From Gammaproteobacteria bacterium (GTDB lineage: Bacteria; Pseudomonadota; Gammaproteobacteria; SZUA-229): DNA of 64,000 nt. Position numbers and translations under genes: made by a program. Numbering within the stretch: the stretch's first letter is position 1; each line of letters begins with the position of its first letter. Shown in pieces: positions 26,940 to 36,266 of the stretch. The stretch covers positions 1-64,000 of the forward strand of contig JAPHRO010000026.1 in assembly GCA_026195895.1 (NCBI GenBank). Direction: 5' to 3'. The notes under the pieces were generated by a model. That model had not been told where the DNA came from and ran no database searches. It worked only from the letters and a program-made list of their open reading frames with translations.

Positions 26940-27446
26940 TTACATGACCGCCGCTTTTTTCTGCTTTTCCAGTTTCTTCTTGATGCGGTTACGTTTCAGG
27001 GCAGATAAATAATCTACAAACAGTTTGCCATTCAGATGATCCAGCTCATGCTGGATGCACACGGCCAGCAAATCTCCCGTTTCCATTTCAAAGGCATTAC
27101 CGTCTCGATCCAGCGCTCTGAGTTTAATATGATCTGCACGCTGCACGGTTTCATAAATACCCGGCACCGACAGGCAACCTTCTTCCCGTTCTTCAATTCC
27201 GTCTCTGGCAATAATCTCCGGATTAATCAGTGCCAGCGGCTGGTCTTTTTCCGGTGAAATATCAATCACCACCACGCGCTTATGCACATTAACCTGGGTC
27301 GCAGCCAGGCCTATACCCGGTGCTTCGTACATGGTTTCAAACATATCGTCTATCAATTGACGAATCTCATCGTCAACCTGTGCCACCGGTTTAGCTTTAG
27401 TACGTAACCTTTCATCCGGGAATCGGAGTATGTCCAATCTGGCCAT
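26940..27446 (-). CDS. def: Peptide deformylase
   Basis: A 168-residue metalloenzyme that removes N-formyl groups from nascent proteins. All three motifs are present: [17 protein letters not shown] (metal Cys) and QHELDHLNG (metal His pair and catalytic Glu). ATG 27446 ([11 protein letters not shown]) has AAGG upstream and matches the family; the frame extends two codons to a TTG. First gene of def-fmt-rsmB-trkA-trkH, divergent from the LysM gene 120 bases away. Confidence 0.97.
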   Translation of the reverse strand: MARLDILRFPDERLRTKAKPVAQVDDEIRQLIDDMFETMYEAPGIGLAATQVNVHKRVVVIDISPEKDQPLALINPEIIARDGIEEREEGCLSVPGIYETVQRADHIKLRALDRDGNAFEMETGDLLAVCIQHELDHLNGKLFVDYLSALKRNRIKKKLEKQKKAAVM

Positions 27447-27565
27447 TAACAAACCTTCTTGTGTATGTGTAGAAAAAACCAGAAGATAAGTCTATAACTT
27501 ACTTCATTAATTCAAGTTTATCAGCTAAACTCTTGAAAACCACGGATAAACATGGGGATTCTACC

Positions 27566-28825
27566 TTGGATATCAGAGCATTCAGGACCCAACTCGGACT
27601 ACCTGTCCTCTTGATTAGCGCAGCAATTTTAACATCTGCCTGTTCAACTTCGCCGACAACATCTGATTCTGCCGCAGAAACGCAGCCGGAACCTGCCTTC
27701 GAGCAACAAAGCGGCACCATCGAAGCCGTCGAGACGGCAGCACAGCAAGCGCGCTCAAGTGAAGTCGTGGCTGCACAATCCATACAGATCAGAGCTGATT
27801 ACCCCCGAGAGTATACCGTGAAAAAAGGCGATACGCTCTGGGACATTTCCAGCAAATTCCTGAAAGACCCCTGGTACTGGCCAGAAATCTGGCACCGTAA
27901 TCCACAGGTAGAAAACCCTCATCTAATTTATCCGGGCGATATTCTTACCTTAATATATGTGAACGGTGTACCGCAGATTCAAGTGACTCGCGCGGCAGAA
28001 GGTGAAGAGGTTATTCGCCGCGACACCCAGCAGGAATCCCCATCCGGCCTGAAAGTCGTCAAATTGACACCGAACATTCATCGACAATCACTGGATGCAG
28101 CGATACCCAGTATCCCGGGCGATGCTATTCGCCAGTTTTTAACCAAGCCTCGCGTCATTACCACTGAAGAATGGGAACAGGCGCCTTATATTGTAGGCAG
28201 TGACGATGCCCATTTAATTCTGGGCGCAAATAATAAGATCTATATTCGCGGTGAACTGGATAAAGAACGTATTCGCTACAGCGTCTATAGAAAAGGCGAT
28301 AAACTGGTCGACCCTGATACCGGTGAACTGCTTGGCTTTGAAATCATCCACGCCGGGCAGGCCCGCATCGAAGCCTATGGCCAGCCCTCTTCCGGTACAC
28401 TGATTTCCACCAAAAGAGAAATACTCATCGGTGATCGTCTGCTGCCTGAAGATAAGAGCGCGATTGACCAGCTCTACTTCCCCAGGGTGCCTGAGGACAA
28501 TATTGAGGGCAAGGTCATTTCACTGTTTGAAGCCATTTCGTCAGTGGCCAAATACCAGATTGTGGTTATCAATCGTGGCAGTAGTGAAGGCCTGGAAGTG
28601 GGGCATCTGTTAGCCACTTATCAAAAAGGCTATTACGCCAAAGACAAATTCCTGCTCAAGAATTCTGATAAACGTCGCGATGTTGATAAATTAATGGTGC
28701 AACTGCCCGGTGAACGCAGTGGCATCATGATGATTTTCAAGGTTTTTGATCGCGTCAGCTATGGCCTGATACTGGAATCAACCCGCACCATTCATCGACA
28801 AGATGTCGTCAAAAATCCCCGTTAA
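27566..28825 (+). CDS. LysM-domain putative lipoprotein
   Basis: About 419 residues. The N-terminus is a lipoprotein-like signal (LLISAAILTSAC, lipobox before Cys near residue 25), then a Ser/Thr/Glu-rich linker. The LysM domain (YTVKKGDTLWDISSKFLKDPWYWPEIWHRNPQ) comes next and would bind peptidoglycan. The C-terminal 280 residues match a conserved family always found between def and dprA in Gammaproteobacteria, of unknown function. TTG 27566 has GGGGA seven bases upstream; the TTG at 27533 has no ribosome site. Confidence 0.88.
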   Translation: MDIRAFRTQLGLPVLLISAAILTSACSTSPTTSDSAAETQPEPAFEQQSGTIEAVETAAQQARSSEVVAAQSIQIRADYPREYTVKKGDTLWDISSKFLKDPWYWPEIWHRNPQVENPHLIYPGDILTLIYVNGVPQIQVTRAAEGEEVIRRDTQQESPSGLKVVKLTPNIHRQSLDAAIPSIPGDAIRQFLTKPRVITTEEWEQAPYIVGSDDAHLILGANNKIYIRGELDKERIRYSVYRKGDKLVDPDTGELLGFEIIHAGQARIEAYGQPSSGTLISTKREILIGDRLLPEDKSAIDQLYFPRVPEDNIEGKVISLFEAISSVAKYQIVVINRGSSEGLEVGHLLATYQKGYYAKDKFLLKNSDKRRDVDKLMVQLPGERSGIMMIFKVFDRVSYGLILESTRTIHRQDVVKNPR

Positions 28826-28828
28826 ATT

Positions 28829-28848
28829 TCAGCTGCTATAGCAGCTGA
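28829..28848. repeat. 20-bp perfect palindrome before dprA
   Basis: TCAGCTGCTA directly joined to its complement TAGCAGCTGA, ending ten bases before the dprA ATG. In RNA it would form a hairpin containing the only GAG-like ribosome-binding stretch of dprA. There is no U-run. Confidence 0.6.
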
Positions 28849-28858
28849 GAAATGCACC

Positions 28859-29962
28859 ATGGACGAACTGCATTCACGGCTAGCGCTGGTAAGAGCGCAA
28901 CTGCAACCACAAATCTTTCATAAGCTGCTGGACCAGTTTGGTTCAGCCGTTGCCATTTTGTCCGCCAGTCGCAACCAACTGGAATCATCCGGCCTGAGCA
29001 CAAATGCCATCGAACGCATACTCTCTCCGGATCTCAAGGGCATCGAACGTGATCTTGCCTGGCAGGAAAAACCCAGTCACCACATCATCTGCCATGACGA
29101 TGCAGTCTATCCCGATCAACTAAAGTCGATCGACCAGCCACCTTATATATTGTATGCCATTGGCGATACCGATTATTTGCAGCAGCCGCAACTGGCCATG
29201 GTCGGTAGCCGCACCCCCACTGCCGCCGGACGGCGCACCGCCATAGATTTCGCCCAGCATTTGTCACAGGCCGGGTTGACCATCACCTCTGGCCTGGCCC
29301 GCGGCATTGATGGCGCCTGCCACCAGGGCGCGCTGCAGGGCATGGCCGGAACCATTGCCGTGGTCGCCAACGGGTTACACACTATTTACCCTAAATCCCA
29401 CACCCGACTGGCTGAACAAATCGCCCAACAGGGATGCATTGTTACTGAATCACCCGTGGGCACAGCGCCTCACAAAGGCCTGTTTCCACGACGCAATCGA
29501 ATTATCAGCGGCCTCAGCACCGGCACCCTGGTAGTGGAAGCCGCAAAAAACAGCGGTTCATTGATTACCGCGCGCCTGGCGATGGAACAGGGCCGCGAGG
29601 TTTTTGCCATTCCCGGCTCCATTCACAACCCCCTTTCAAAGGGCAGCCACGCCCTGATAAAACAGGGCGCCAAGCTGGTTGAAACCGCCGAGGATATTCT
29701 CGAAGAACTGATACCACTGGTAAATCTTCCTGCTTCAAGCCATACTAGCGCCCAGATTGAAGAGACTGCGGAATCACATGAACTCGATTCCAGTTATCAA
29801 TCCCTGCTCAAATGTATGGAATACGAACCCGCCAGTATCGATGATCTGGTTGAACGCAGCCAGCTAACTGCCGCTGAAATCGCGTCCATGCTACTTATAC
29901 TTGAACTGCAGGGACTGGTTGTCTCTGAAAATGGGCGATACGCCCGCGTTAAAGCCTGCTGA
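28859..29962 (+). CDS. dprA: DNA-processing protein DprA/Smf
   Basis: A 367-residue protein that loads RecA on incoming single-stranded DNA during transformation. The Rossmann-like core is marked by MVGSRTPTAAGRRTAIDFA, SGLARGIDGACHQGAL and FPRRNRIISGLSTGTLVVEA. A winged-helix DML1-type domain at the C-terminus (about 300-365) is followed by the stop. It starts 33 bases after the LysM gene; a palindrome occupies that gap. Confidence 0.95.
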   Translation: MDELHSRLALVRAQLQPQIFHKLLDQFGSAVAILSASRNQLESSGLSTNAIERILSPDLKGIERDLAWQEKPSHHIICHDDAVYPDQLKSIDQPPYILYAIGDTDYLQQPQLAMVGSRTPTAAGRRTAIDFAQHLSQAGLTITSGLARGIDGACHQGALQGMAGTIAVVANGLHTIYPKSHTRLAEQIAQQGCIVTESPVGTAPHKGLFPRRNRIISGLSTGTLVVEAAKNSGSLITARLAMEQGREVFAIPGSIHNPLSKGSHALIKQGAKLVETAEDILEELIPLVNLPASSHTSAQIEETAESHELDSSYQSLLKCMEYEPASIDDLVERSQLTAAEIASMLLILELQGLVVSENGRYARVKAC

Positions 29963-30009
29963 TCCGATACGATCGACAGACACTGATTTTAGTTTTTTAG
30001 AGTAGTGGC

Positions 30010-30480
30010 ATGAAGCAAACTGTTGTTGATGTATTAATGTATTTGTTCGAGAACATCATTGGCGAAGACACGGCCATTGATCCTGAACGCGATCTGGTTG
30101 TCGACCAACTGGAAGAACTGGGCTTTCCGCAACATGAAATTCTTCGAGCCTTTGACTGGCTGGAAGACCTGGCCGATGTACAGGCAGAAGCCAAGGAAAC
30201 AGGCAAAGAAAATTCGTTACGGATATACAGTGAACTGGAAAAAATGCTGCTCGATGCAGAGTGCATCGGCTTCCTGATTTATCTTGAACAGTCCGGCGTG
30301 CTCACCGCAACGACTCGCGAACTCATCCTTGATCGAGTTATCGCACTGGATGTCGAGCTGGATATCGAACAGTTAAAATGGATTGTAATGATTGTGCTGT
30401 ACAGTCATCCCGGCGAAGAAAATGCCTATGCGTGGATGGAAAGCATGGTATTTGATCAATTCGTGGACTATATGCATTAA
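30010..30480 (+). CDS. smg: Smg/DUF494 family protein
   Basis: A 156-residue acidic helical protein of the Smg family, found almost always between dprA and topA in Gammaproteobacteria. Conserved pieces are VLMYLFENII at the start, LEELGFPQHEI, ALDWL-like AFDWLEDL and the C-terminal FDQFVDYMH. The molecular function is unknown. Confidence 0.93.
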   Translation: MKQTVVDVLMYLFENIIGEDTAIDPERDLVVDQLEELGFPQHEILRAFDWLEDLADVQAEAKETGKENSLRIYSELEKMLLDAECIGFLIYLEQSGVLTATTRELILDRVIALDVELDIEQLKWIVMIVLYSHPGEENAYAWMESMVFDQFVDYMH

Positions 30481-30511
30481 CAGAATTAACAAACAAGAAT
30501 AAAAACCCTCC

Positions 30512-32962
30512 ATGAGCAACAGCCTTCTAATAGTAGAGTCACCCGCAAAAGCGAAAACCATAAAAAAATATCTCGGCAAGGGATTTGAAGTTCTTGCCTC
30601 CTATGGGCATGTGCGCGATTTGATTCCAAAAACAGGCGCCATCGATCCTGACAATGATTTCGCGATGAAATATCAGGTGATCGAAAAAAATGAAAAACAT
30701 GTCGAGGCCATAAAAAGAGCGCTCAAAAAAGCCGACTCTCTCTATCTCGCGACCGACCTTGACCGCGAGGGGGAAGCCATTTCCTGGCACCTTTACGAAT
30801 TATTAAAAGAAATCGGTGCACTGGAAAATAAACAGGTGCATCGAATCGCCTTCAACGAAATCACCAAACGCGCCATTCAGGAAGCCGTCAACAATCCTCG
30901 CGATCTGTCTATAGAAATGGTTAATGCACAGCAGGCGCGGCGCGCACTGGATTATCTGGTGGGCTTCAACCTTTCACCGCTGCTGTGGAAAAAAGTCCAG
31001 CGGGGTTTATCGGCGGGCCGCGTACAAAGCCCCGCCCTGCGCATGATCGTAACTCGCGAAGAAGAAATTGAAGCTTTCGAGCCCAAAGAATACTGGACCA
31101 TCGAAGCCGATACGGAAAAAAACAACAAATCCATTACTTCCAAACTGCGCATCTACAATAACGAAAAGGTTGAACAGTTTACAATTAACAATGGCGAACT
31201 GGCAGCCAGCGCAAAACAGACCCTGGAAGCTGCCGCTGGCGGCAAACTGCTGGTTTCAAAAATTGAAAAGAAACAGCGAAAACGCAATCCTGCCGCCCCC
31301 TTCACCACCTCGACACTGCAACAGGAAGCATCACGTAAATTACGTTTTTCAGCGCAACGCACCATGCGCACGGCCCAGCAACTGTATGAAGGCATCGACA
31401 TTGGCGGTGAAACGGTCGGCTTAATCACCTATATGCGTACCGACTCGTTAATGCTTGCCAATGAAGCCGTTGATGAGATCCGCGAACTCATCGCTGAACG
31501 TTATGGTAAAGACAATGTACCTGATGCCGTGCGCGTCTTTAAAAATAAATCGAAAAATGCCCAGGAAGCACATGAGGCCATTCGCCCCACGTCTGCCAGG
31601 CACACACCGGAAGAAATTAAATCCCATTTAACACCGGATCAGTTCAAGCTTTATGAACTCATCTGGAAACGCACCATCGCCTGTCAAATGATTCACGCGA
31701 CACTGGATACCGTTGCTGTTGATCTTGCGTGTGGCAAAGGCCATCAATTTAGAGCCAATGGTTCGACCATAAAACATCCTGGCTTTATGGCTGTTTACAT
31801 GGAAGGCAAAGACGATTCGGAAAACAGTGATGATGATGAAAAACTGTTGCCACCTCTGGAAGAAGGCGAACAATTAAAATTACTGGATATTCGTAGTGAT
31901 CAGCACTTTACTGAACCGCCACCAAGATATAGCGAAGCCAGCCTGGTCAAAGCACTGGAAGAATATGGCATTGGCCGGCCATCCACCTATGCCAGTATTA
32001 TTTCAACTTTGCAAAACCGGGAATATGTTGAAATAGAAAATCGCCGGTTTACACCGACCGATATGGGTCGCATCGTCAATACTTTTCTGACCCAGTATTT
32101 CACCGATTATGTGGATTATGATTTCACTGCAAAACTGGAAGATGAACTCGACGCCATCTCCCGCGGTGAAGAAGACTGGCTTCCATTAATGAAATCTTTC
32201 TGGGACCCTTTCATCAAAAAAGTAGAAGACATTGATGAAAATGTCAGCCGTGCTGATGTAGCACAGTCACGTGAAATCGGTACCGATCCAAAAACCGGTA
32301 AACCAATTACAGTTCGCATGGGCCCTTATGGCCCCTTCGCCCAGATAGGCGATAAAGACGACGAAGAAAAGCCCCAGTTTGCCAGCCTGAAGCCCGGCCA
32401 GAAAATGGCCGACATTACCATGGATAATGTTTTCGACCTGTTTGTGTTACCCAGAGTTCTTGGCGTCACCGATGAAGGTGAGGAAGTATCCAGCAATGTT
32501 GGGCGCTTTGGCCCTTATGTTAAATTCGGTAAATTCTTTGTATCGATTCGAAAAGAATTCCAGGACCAGGGTATAGATCCATACAACATTACTTTTGAAC
32601 AGGCGATGGTACTGGTTAAAGAGAAAAAAGAATTTGAAGCCAATAAATACATCAAGTCCTTTGAGGGCTCTGATATCGAAATCCTTAACGGACGCTACGG
32701 CCCTTACATCACTGACGGCCACAAAAATGCAAAAATCCCCAAGGACAGAGAACCCAAATCACTAAGCCTTGAAGAATGTGAAAAACTAATAGCAGAAGCA
32801 CCGGAACGCAAAGGCAAAAAGAAAAAGACCGCCAGAAAAAAAGTAGCTGCCAAAAAGAAAGCGACTGCCAGAAAAAAAACCGCCAAAAAGAAAACCACAA
32901 AGAAAAAGACAGCTAAAAAGAAATCTGCAGCAAAGAAAAAAGCTGCCGCTAAAAAAGCGTGA
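30512..32962 (+). CDS. topA: DNA topoisomerase I with Lys-rich tail
   Basis: An 816-residue type IA topoisomerase that relaxes negative supercoils. The Toprim domain begins LLIVESPAKAKTIKKYLG with the acidic triad in ATDLDREGEA. The active Tyr is Y307 in TYMRTDS. After the core come short topoisomerase repeats (MGPYGPFAQIG, GRFGPYVKFG, GRYGPYITDG). The last 47 residues are almost only Lys, Ala, Arg and Thr. The Cys4 zinc ribbons of E. coli TopA are absent: no CxxC pair occurs in the protein. It overlaps tsaC by four bases. Confidence 0.96.
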   Translation: MSNSLLIVESPAKAKTIKKYLGKGFEVLASYGHVRDLIPKTGAIDPDNDFAMKYQVIEKNEKHVEAIKRALKKADSLYLATDLDREGEAISWHLYELLKEIGALENKQVHRIAFNEITKRAIQEAVNNPRDLSIEMVNAQQARRALDYLVGFNLSPLLWKKVQRGLSAGRVQSPALRMIVTREEEIEAFEPKEYWTIEADTEKNNKSITSKLRIYNNEKVEQFTINNGELAASAKQTLEAAAGGKLLVSKIEKKQRKRNPAAPFTTSTLQQEASRKLRFSAQRTMRTAQQLYEGIDIGGETVGLITYMRTDSLMLANEAVDEIRELIAERYGKDNVPDAVRVFKNKSKNAQEAHEAIRPTSARHTPEEIKSHLTPDQFKLYELIWKRTIACQMIHATLDTVAVDLACGKGHQFRANGSTIKHPGFMAVYMEGKDDSENSDDDEKLLPPLEEGEQLKLLDIRSDQHFTEPPPRYSEASLVKALEEYGIGRPSTYASIISTLQNREYVEIENRRFTPTDMGRIVNTFLTQYFTDYVDYDFTAKLEDELDAISRGEEDWLPLMKSFWDPFIKKVEDIDENVSRADVAQSREIGTDPKTGKPITVRMGPYGPFAQIGDKDDEEKPQFASLKPGQKMADITMDNVFDLFVLPRVLGVTDEGEEVSSNVGRFGPYVKFGKFFVSIRKEFQDQGIDPYNITFEQAMVLVKEKKEFEANKYIKSFEGSDIEILNGRYGPYITDGHKNAKIPKDREPKSLSLEECEKLIAEAPERKGKKKKTARKKVAAKKKATARKKTAKKKTTKKKTAKKKSAAKKKAAAKKA

Positions 32963-33516
32963 GCTCACAATTTAATATTAAAAACGCAGCCTCAATATGC
33001 CGACAGGGAGGTGTGATCGCATATCCAACAGAATCCGTCTATGGACTGGGCTGCGACCCCCTGAATCAACTCGCCGTTTTTCGCCTGCTGTATCTTAAAC
33101 AGCGCCCTGTTGAAAAAGGCCTTATTCTTTTAGCCAGCGATATCCAGCAGCTATTGCCATTTATCACCCCGAATGCGTCGCAGTTAAAAAAATTAACGAC
33201 AATCCCAGACAAGCCAACGACCTGGCTGGTACCAGCTTCAAGCCTGGCTCCAGACTGGATTACGGGTCGACATAAAAAACTGGCAGTAAGAATCACTCAA
33301 CATAAAACAGCCAGAGCTTTATGCGATGCGCTGGGATTTCCACTGGTATCCACTAGCGCCAATAGAGATAGTCGTCCTCCCGCCAAAACAGCACTTAAAG
33401 TTAAACAATATTTTGGTAATGAAATTGATTTTATTCTTGCTGGAGCCACCGGCAAGCTGGACAAGCCTACCGAAATTAAAGACCTGGATACCAACCAGAT
33501 TATTCGTCCCGGATAA
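32959..33516 (+). CDS. tsaC: Threonylcarbamoyl-AMP synthase
   Basis: A 185-residue YrdC-domain protein that makes threonylcarbamoyl-adenylate for the t6A modification of tRNAs reading ANN codons. GGVIAYPTESVYGLGCDP is the signature, with KQRPVEKGLILLASD and STSANRDSRPP later. The GTG start overlaps the topA TGA (GTGA). It ends the dprA-smg-topA-tsaC run and converges on the REC-GGDEF-EAL gene. Confidence 0.94.
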   Translation: MSSQFNIKNAASICRQGGVIAYPTESVYGLGCDPLNQLAVFRLLYLKQRPVEKGLILLASDIQQLLPFITPNASQLKKLTTIPDKPTTWLVPASSLAPDWITGRHKKLAVRITQHKTARALCDALGFPLVSTSANRDSRPPAKTALKVKQYFGNEIDFILAGATGKLDKPTEIKDLDTNQIIRPG

Positions 33517-33553
33517 TTTTTAAATTATATTCAAAAAATATATTGCACGAATA

Positions 33554-36097
33554 CTAAGCCGCGCCATGGCCAAGCACTTCAAGCGGCATAGAAATATAAT
33601 GCCCCTGCACCCGATCAACACCGCATATTTTTAACAGCCGTAAAATTTCCGGGCTCTCCACATATTCTGCCACCGTGTAGCGACCCAGTGAATGCGCCAC
33701 ATCATTCATGGCGGTCACTATAGCTCTGTCTATAGCACCACGGGACATGCCTTTCACAAACTGACCGTCAATCTTGACAAAATCCGCGGGCAGACATTTT
33801 AGCTGAGAGAAAGAACAGAATCCCGAACCAAAATCATCCAGTGAAAAACGACAGCCCAGCTCTTTCATTTCATTTATAAATTCACTGGCCGATTCAAAAT
33901 TCGCGATTGCACAGGTTTCCGTTACTTCAAAAATCAACGCCTGGGGATCCGTGCCATATTTATTCAGCAAGGCCTTAATTTTTATCAGACTGTCATCGGC
34001 ATTTAACGTATGGCCAGATAAATTAATAGAAAACGTTACATTGGGATATTCTTCCTGAATACTGGCTAGCGTCGAAAGCGCTTCATTTAATACCCACATA
34101 TCAACATCAAGCATGAGATTAAAACGCTCGGCTGTAGGAATAAATGCATCCGGATAAAACAGCTCACCATCTTCATTCTTCATGCGCAATAACAATTCAT
34201 AATGCAAAGGATTGTCAGCATTGCTGATGTGTTTTTTCCAGATTGCGCCATCTTCCGGCGGCAGATTATTTAAATCGATATATCCAATATCCAGTATCGG
34301 CTGATAGTGCAGTATAAACATATTATTCAGCATGGCATCCCGCAGACGTTGCGACCAACCCAGCTCGGAACCCATAACATTTTTTTCGTCATTGCTTTGT
34401 TCATACAAGTGCGTCTGATTGCGGCCGCTGCGTTTGGCAATATGACAGGCGATATCTGCATTCGCTAATAAATCACCCGACGTCATATCCTCTATATCCA
34501 TTAGAGCCACACCAAAACTGCCATGTACATTGTAGTTCTGCCCGCCATAAACAAAATTACATTTATCCAGTGCATCTCTAAAATTTTCAGCAAGCTGCAT
34601 AGCCGATTCCGCATCCACATCACGTAAAATAATAGCGAATTCATCGCCACCCAGACGCGCCAGTAAATCCTGCTCTCTCAGTTTGTCTGTTAGCAATCGC
34701 GCGATTTCAATGAGTAATTTATCTCCAGCTTCATGACCTGCCGTATCATTAATATATTTGAATCGGTCAAGATCGAGATATACCAACGCGTTCATCGCAT
34801 CGCCCTGCTGCACACGCGTCACTTCTGTTTCTAACTGATCTTCAAAATAACGGCGATTATATAACTGGGTCAGGTGATCGTGAGTTGCCTGCCAGTGAAG
34901 TTTTTCTTCCAGCATTTTTCGTTCTGATATATCGCGAAAAGCGATCACCGAACCTTCCTGCTGGCCGCGAATAGTAAGTGGATAAACCGTGCATTCAACA
35001 GGCACCGCCCTGCCATCGTGATGTTTAAATGAGGTTTCCCAGCATCTCAACTCGATGCCTTTACCATAAGCGCGATACAGGCGGTCATGCCTGGCATCAT
35101 CGTCACGACTGTAATGAAATGCCTCTTTAGCCTGTTCGCCAATAACCAGGGAAATGTCTTCCAGACCAATTATGTCCAGGGCGGCCGGGTTAACAAAAGT
35201 AACCCGGCCATCATTGTCTACGCCATAAACACCTTCGCCAACCGACTCAAGTATCCCTGCCAGCCGCCGACGTTCTTCTTCAATATGATTCTGTACTTCA
35301 ATAAATCGGCTCATGGAAGCAATTCGAGCGAGAAACAATTCTTCCGCTTCATTTTTGAACATACATTCAACCGCACCGGCCTGCAGACAATCTTTAATAA
35401 CCTCGTCAAGATAAGTGCCCGTAATTACAGCCGTTCGAATATTTGCTGTGCGTTTATCATCACGTAACTTCTGGCACAATACATAGCCATTTTCATCTGG
35501 CATGAAATAATCGATTATTGCCAGATCAAACGGTTGTTGTTGCGCCAGCTCAAATGCATTCTGCACAGAATCCGCTGTTTCAGTGATATAACCGTTCCGG
35601 TTCAACAGCCGTTGGTAATAGTGACGGATACTGACCGAGTCATCGACAAACAGAATCCTGATCGGATTTTCGGTCTTGCTGGGAGGATGGATGTTTTCCT
35701 GACTGATCTCTGGACCCAGCAGTTTTTGCAGCGTGGCTACCGATTCCTGATAATTCTCCCAGGGCACCAGTGCTGACAAACGACGCTTACTCATCCAGTT
35801 AAGCACTTCAAGATCGGCATCGTGGGACAATAACAATACCGGAATTTCTCGGTAATCGTCTTCCTCTAACAGGCATATTAGCTGGTTGGCGCTATCATGG
35901 TCATCATAATTGGGCCAACCCACGACAACCCCCTGAAAACTATTAACAGCATCTTTCAGGCAGTCCAGCGCAGCATTAAAAGTTTCCAGAGATAGCAGAT
36001 CATATCCCTGCTTCTGTAAGGATTTGACCTGAATATATCGTAAGGTGGCTGATTCCTCGACCAGAAGAATACGCTGTTTTGTTTTTTCCACAGACAT
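33554..36097 (-). CDS. REC-REC-PAS-GGDEF-EAL c-di-GMP signalling protein
   Basis: An 847-residue cytoplasmic protein. A degenerate receiver (about 8-130) has the phosphoacceptor Asp region replaced by VVVGWPN. An intact receiver (about 147-265) has VDD at 151-153 and Asp196 in IIDYFMP. PAS covers about 277-395. GGDEF has an intact GGDEF at 483-487 and an RxxD inhibitory site (474-477). EAL has ELL at 634-636, Asn in SINLS, Glu in FEVTE, DDFG at 754-757, KID and the final Gln. Both cyclase and phosphodiesterase activities are therefore possible. It is a single-gene unit with no histidine kinase next to it. Confidence 0.93.
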   Translation of the reverse strand: MSVEKTKQRILLVEESATLRYIQVKSLQKQGYDLLSLETFNAALDCLKDAVNSFQGVVVGWPNYDDHDSANQLICLLEEDDYREIPVLLLSHDADLEVLNWMSKRRLSALVPWENYQESVATLQKLLGPEISQENIHPPSKTENPIRILFVDDSVSIRHYYQRLLNRNGYITETADSVQNAFELAQQQPFDLAIIDYFMPDENGYVLCQKLRDDKRTANIRTAVITGTYLDEVIKDCLQAGAVECMFKNEAEELFLARIASMSRFIEVQNHIEEERRRLAGILESVGEGVYGVDNDGRVTFVNPAALDIIGLEDISLVIGEQAKEAFHYSRDDDARHDRLYRAYGKGIELRCWETSFKHHDGRAVPVECTVYPLTIRGQQEGSVIAFRDISERKMLEEKLHWQATHDHLTQLYNRRYFEDQLETEVTRVQQGDAMNALVYLDLDRFKYINDTAGHEAGDKLLIEIARLLTDKLREQDLLARLGGDEFAIILRDVDAESAMQLAENFRDALDKCNFVYGGQNYNVHGSFGVALMDIEDMTSGDLLANADIACHIAKRSGRNQTHLYEQSNDEKNVMGSELGWSQRLRDAMLNNMFILHYQPILDIGYIDLNNLPPEDGAIWKKHISNADNPLHYELLLRMKNEDGELFYPDAFIPTAERFNLMLDVDMWVLNEALSTLASIQEEYPNVTFSINLSGHTLNADDSLIKIKALLNKYGTDPQALIFEVTETCAIANFESASEFINEMKELGCRFSLDDFGSGFCSFSQLKCLPADFVKIDGQFVKGMSRGAIDRAIVTAMNDVAHSLGRYTVAEYVESPEILRLLKICGVDRVQGHYISMPLEVLGHGAA

Positions 36098-36266
36098 TAC
36101 AAATAAGGCCTTCTTAACTTGTGTCTTTTGTCTTTTCTATTTTTATGCTTTTGGCAATGCTGCCTATGGTGGGTCATTTAAAGGGGTTTTCATCCTTAGA
36201 TAAAATATAGTCTCTAATGGGCCAAATCACCAGTTCTGACGATTTGTTAATGGGAGTTTTTATAGG

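Noticed and set aside
32704-32968. Phe/Leu/Ser-rich minus-strand ORFs opposite the topA tail
   Set aside because: Shadows of AAA/AAG-rich Lys codons.
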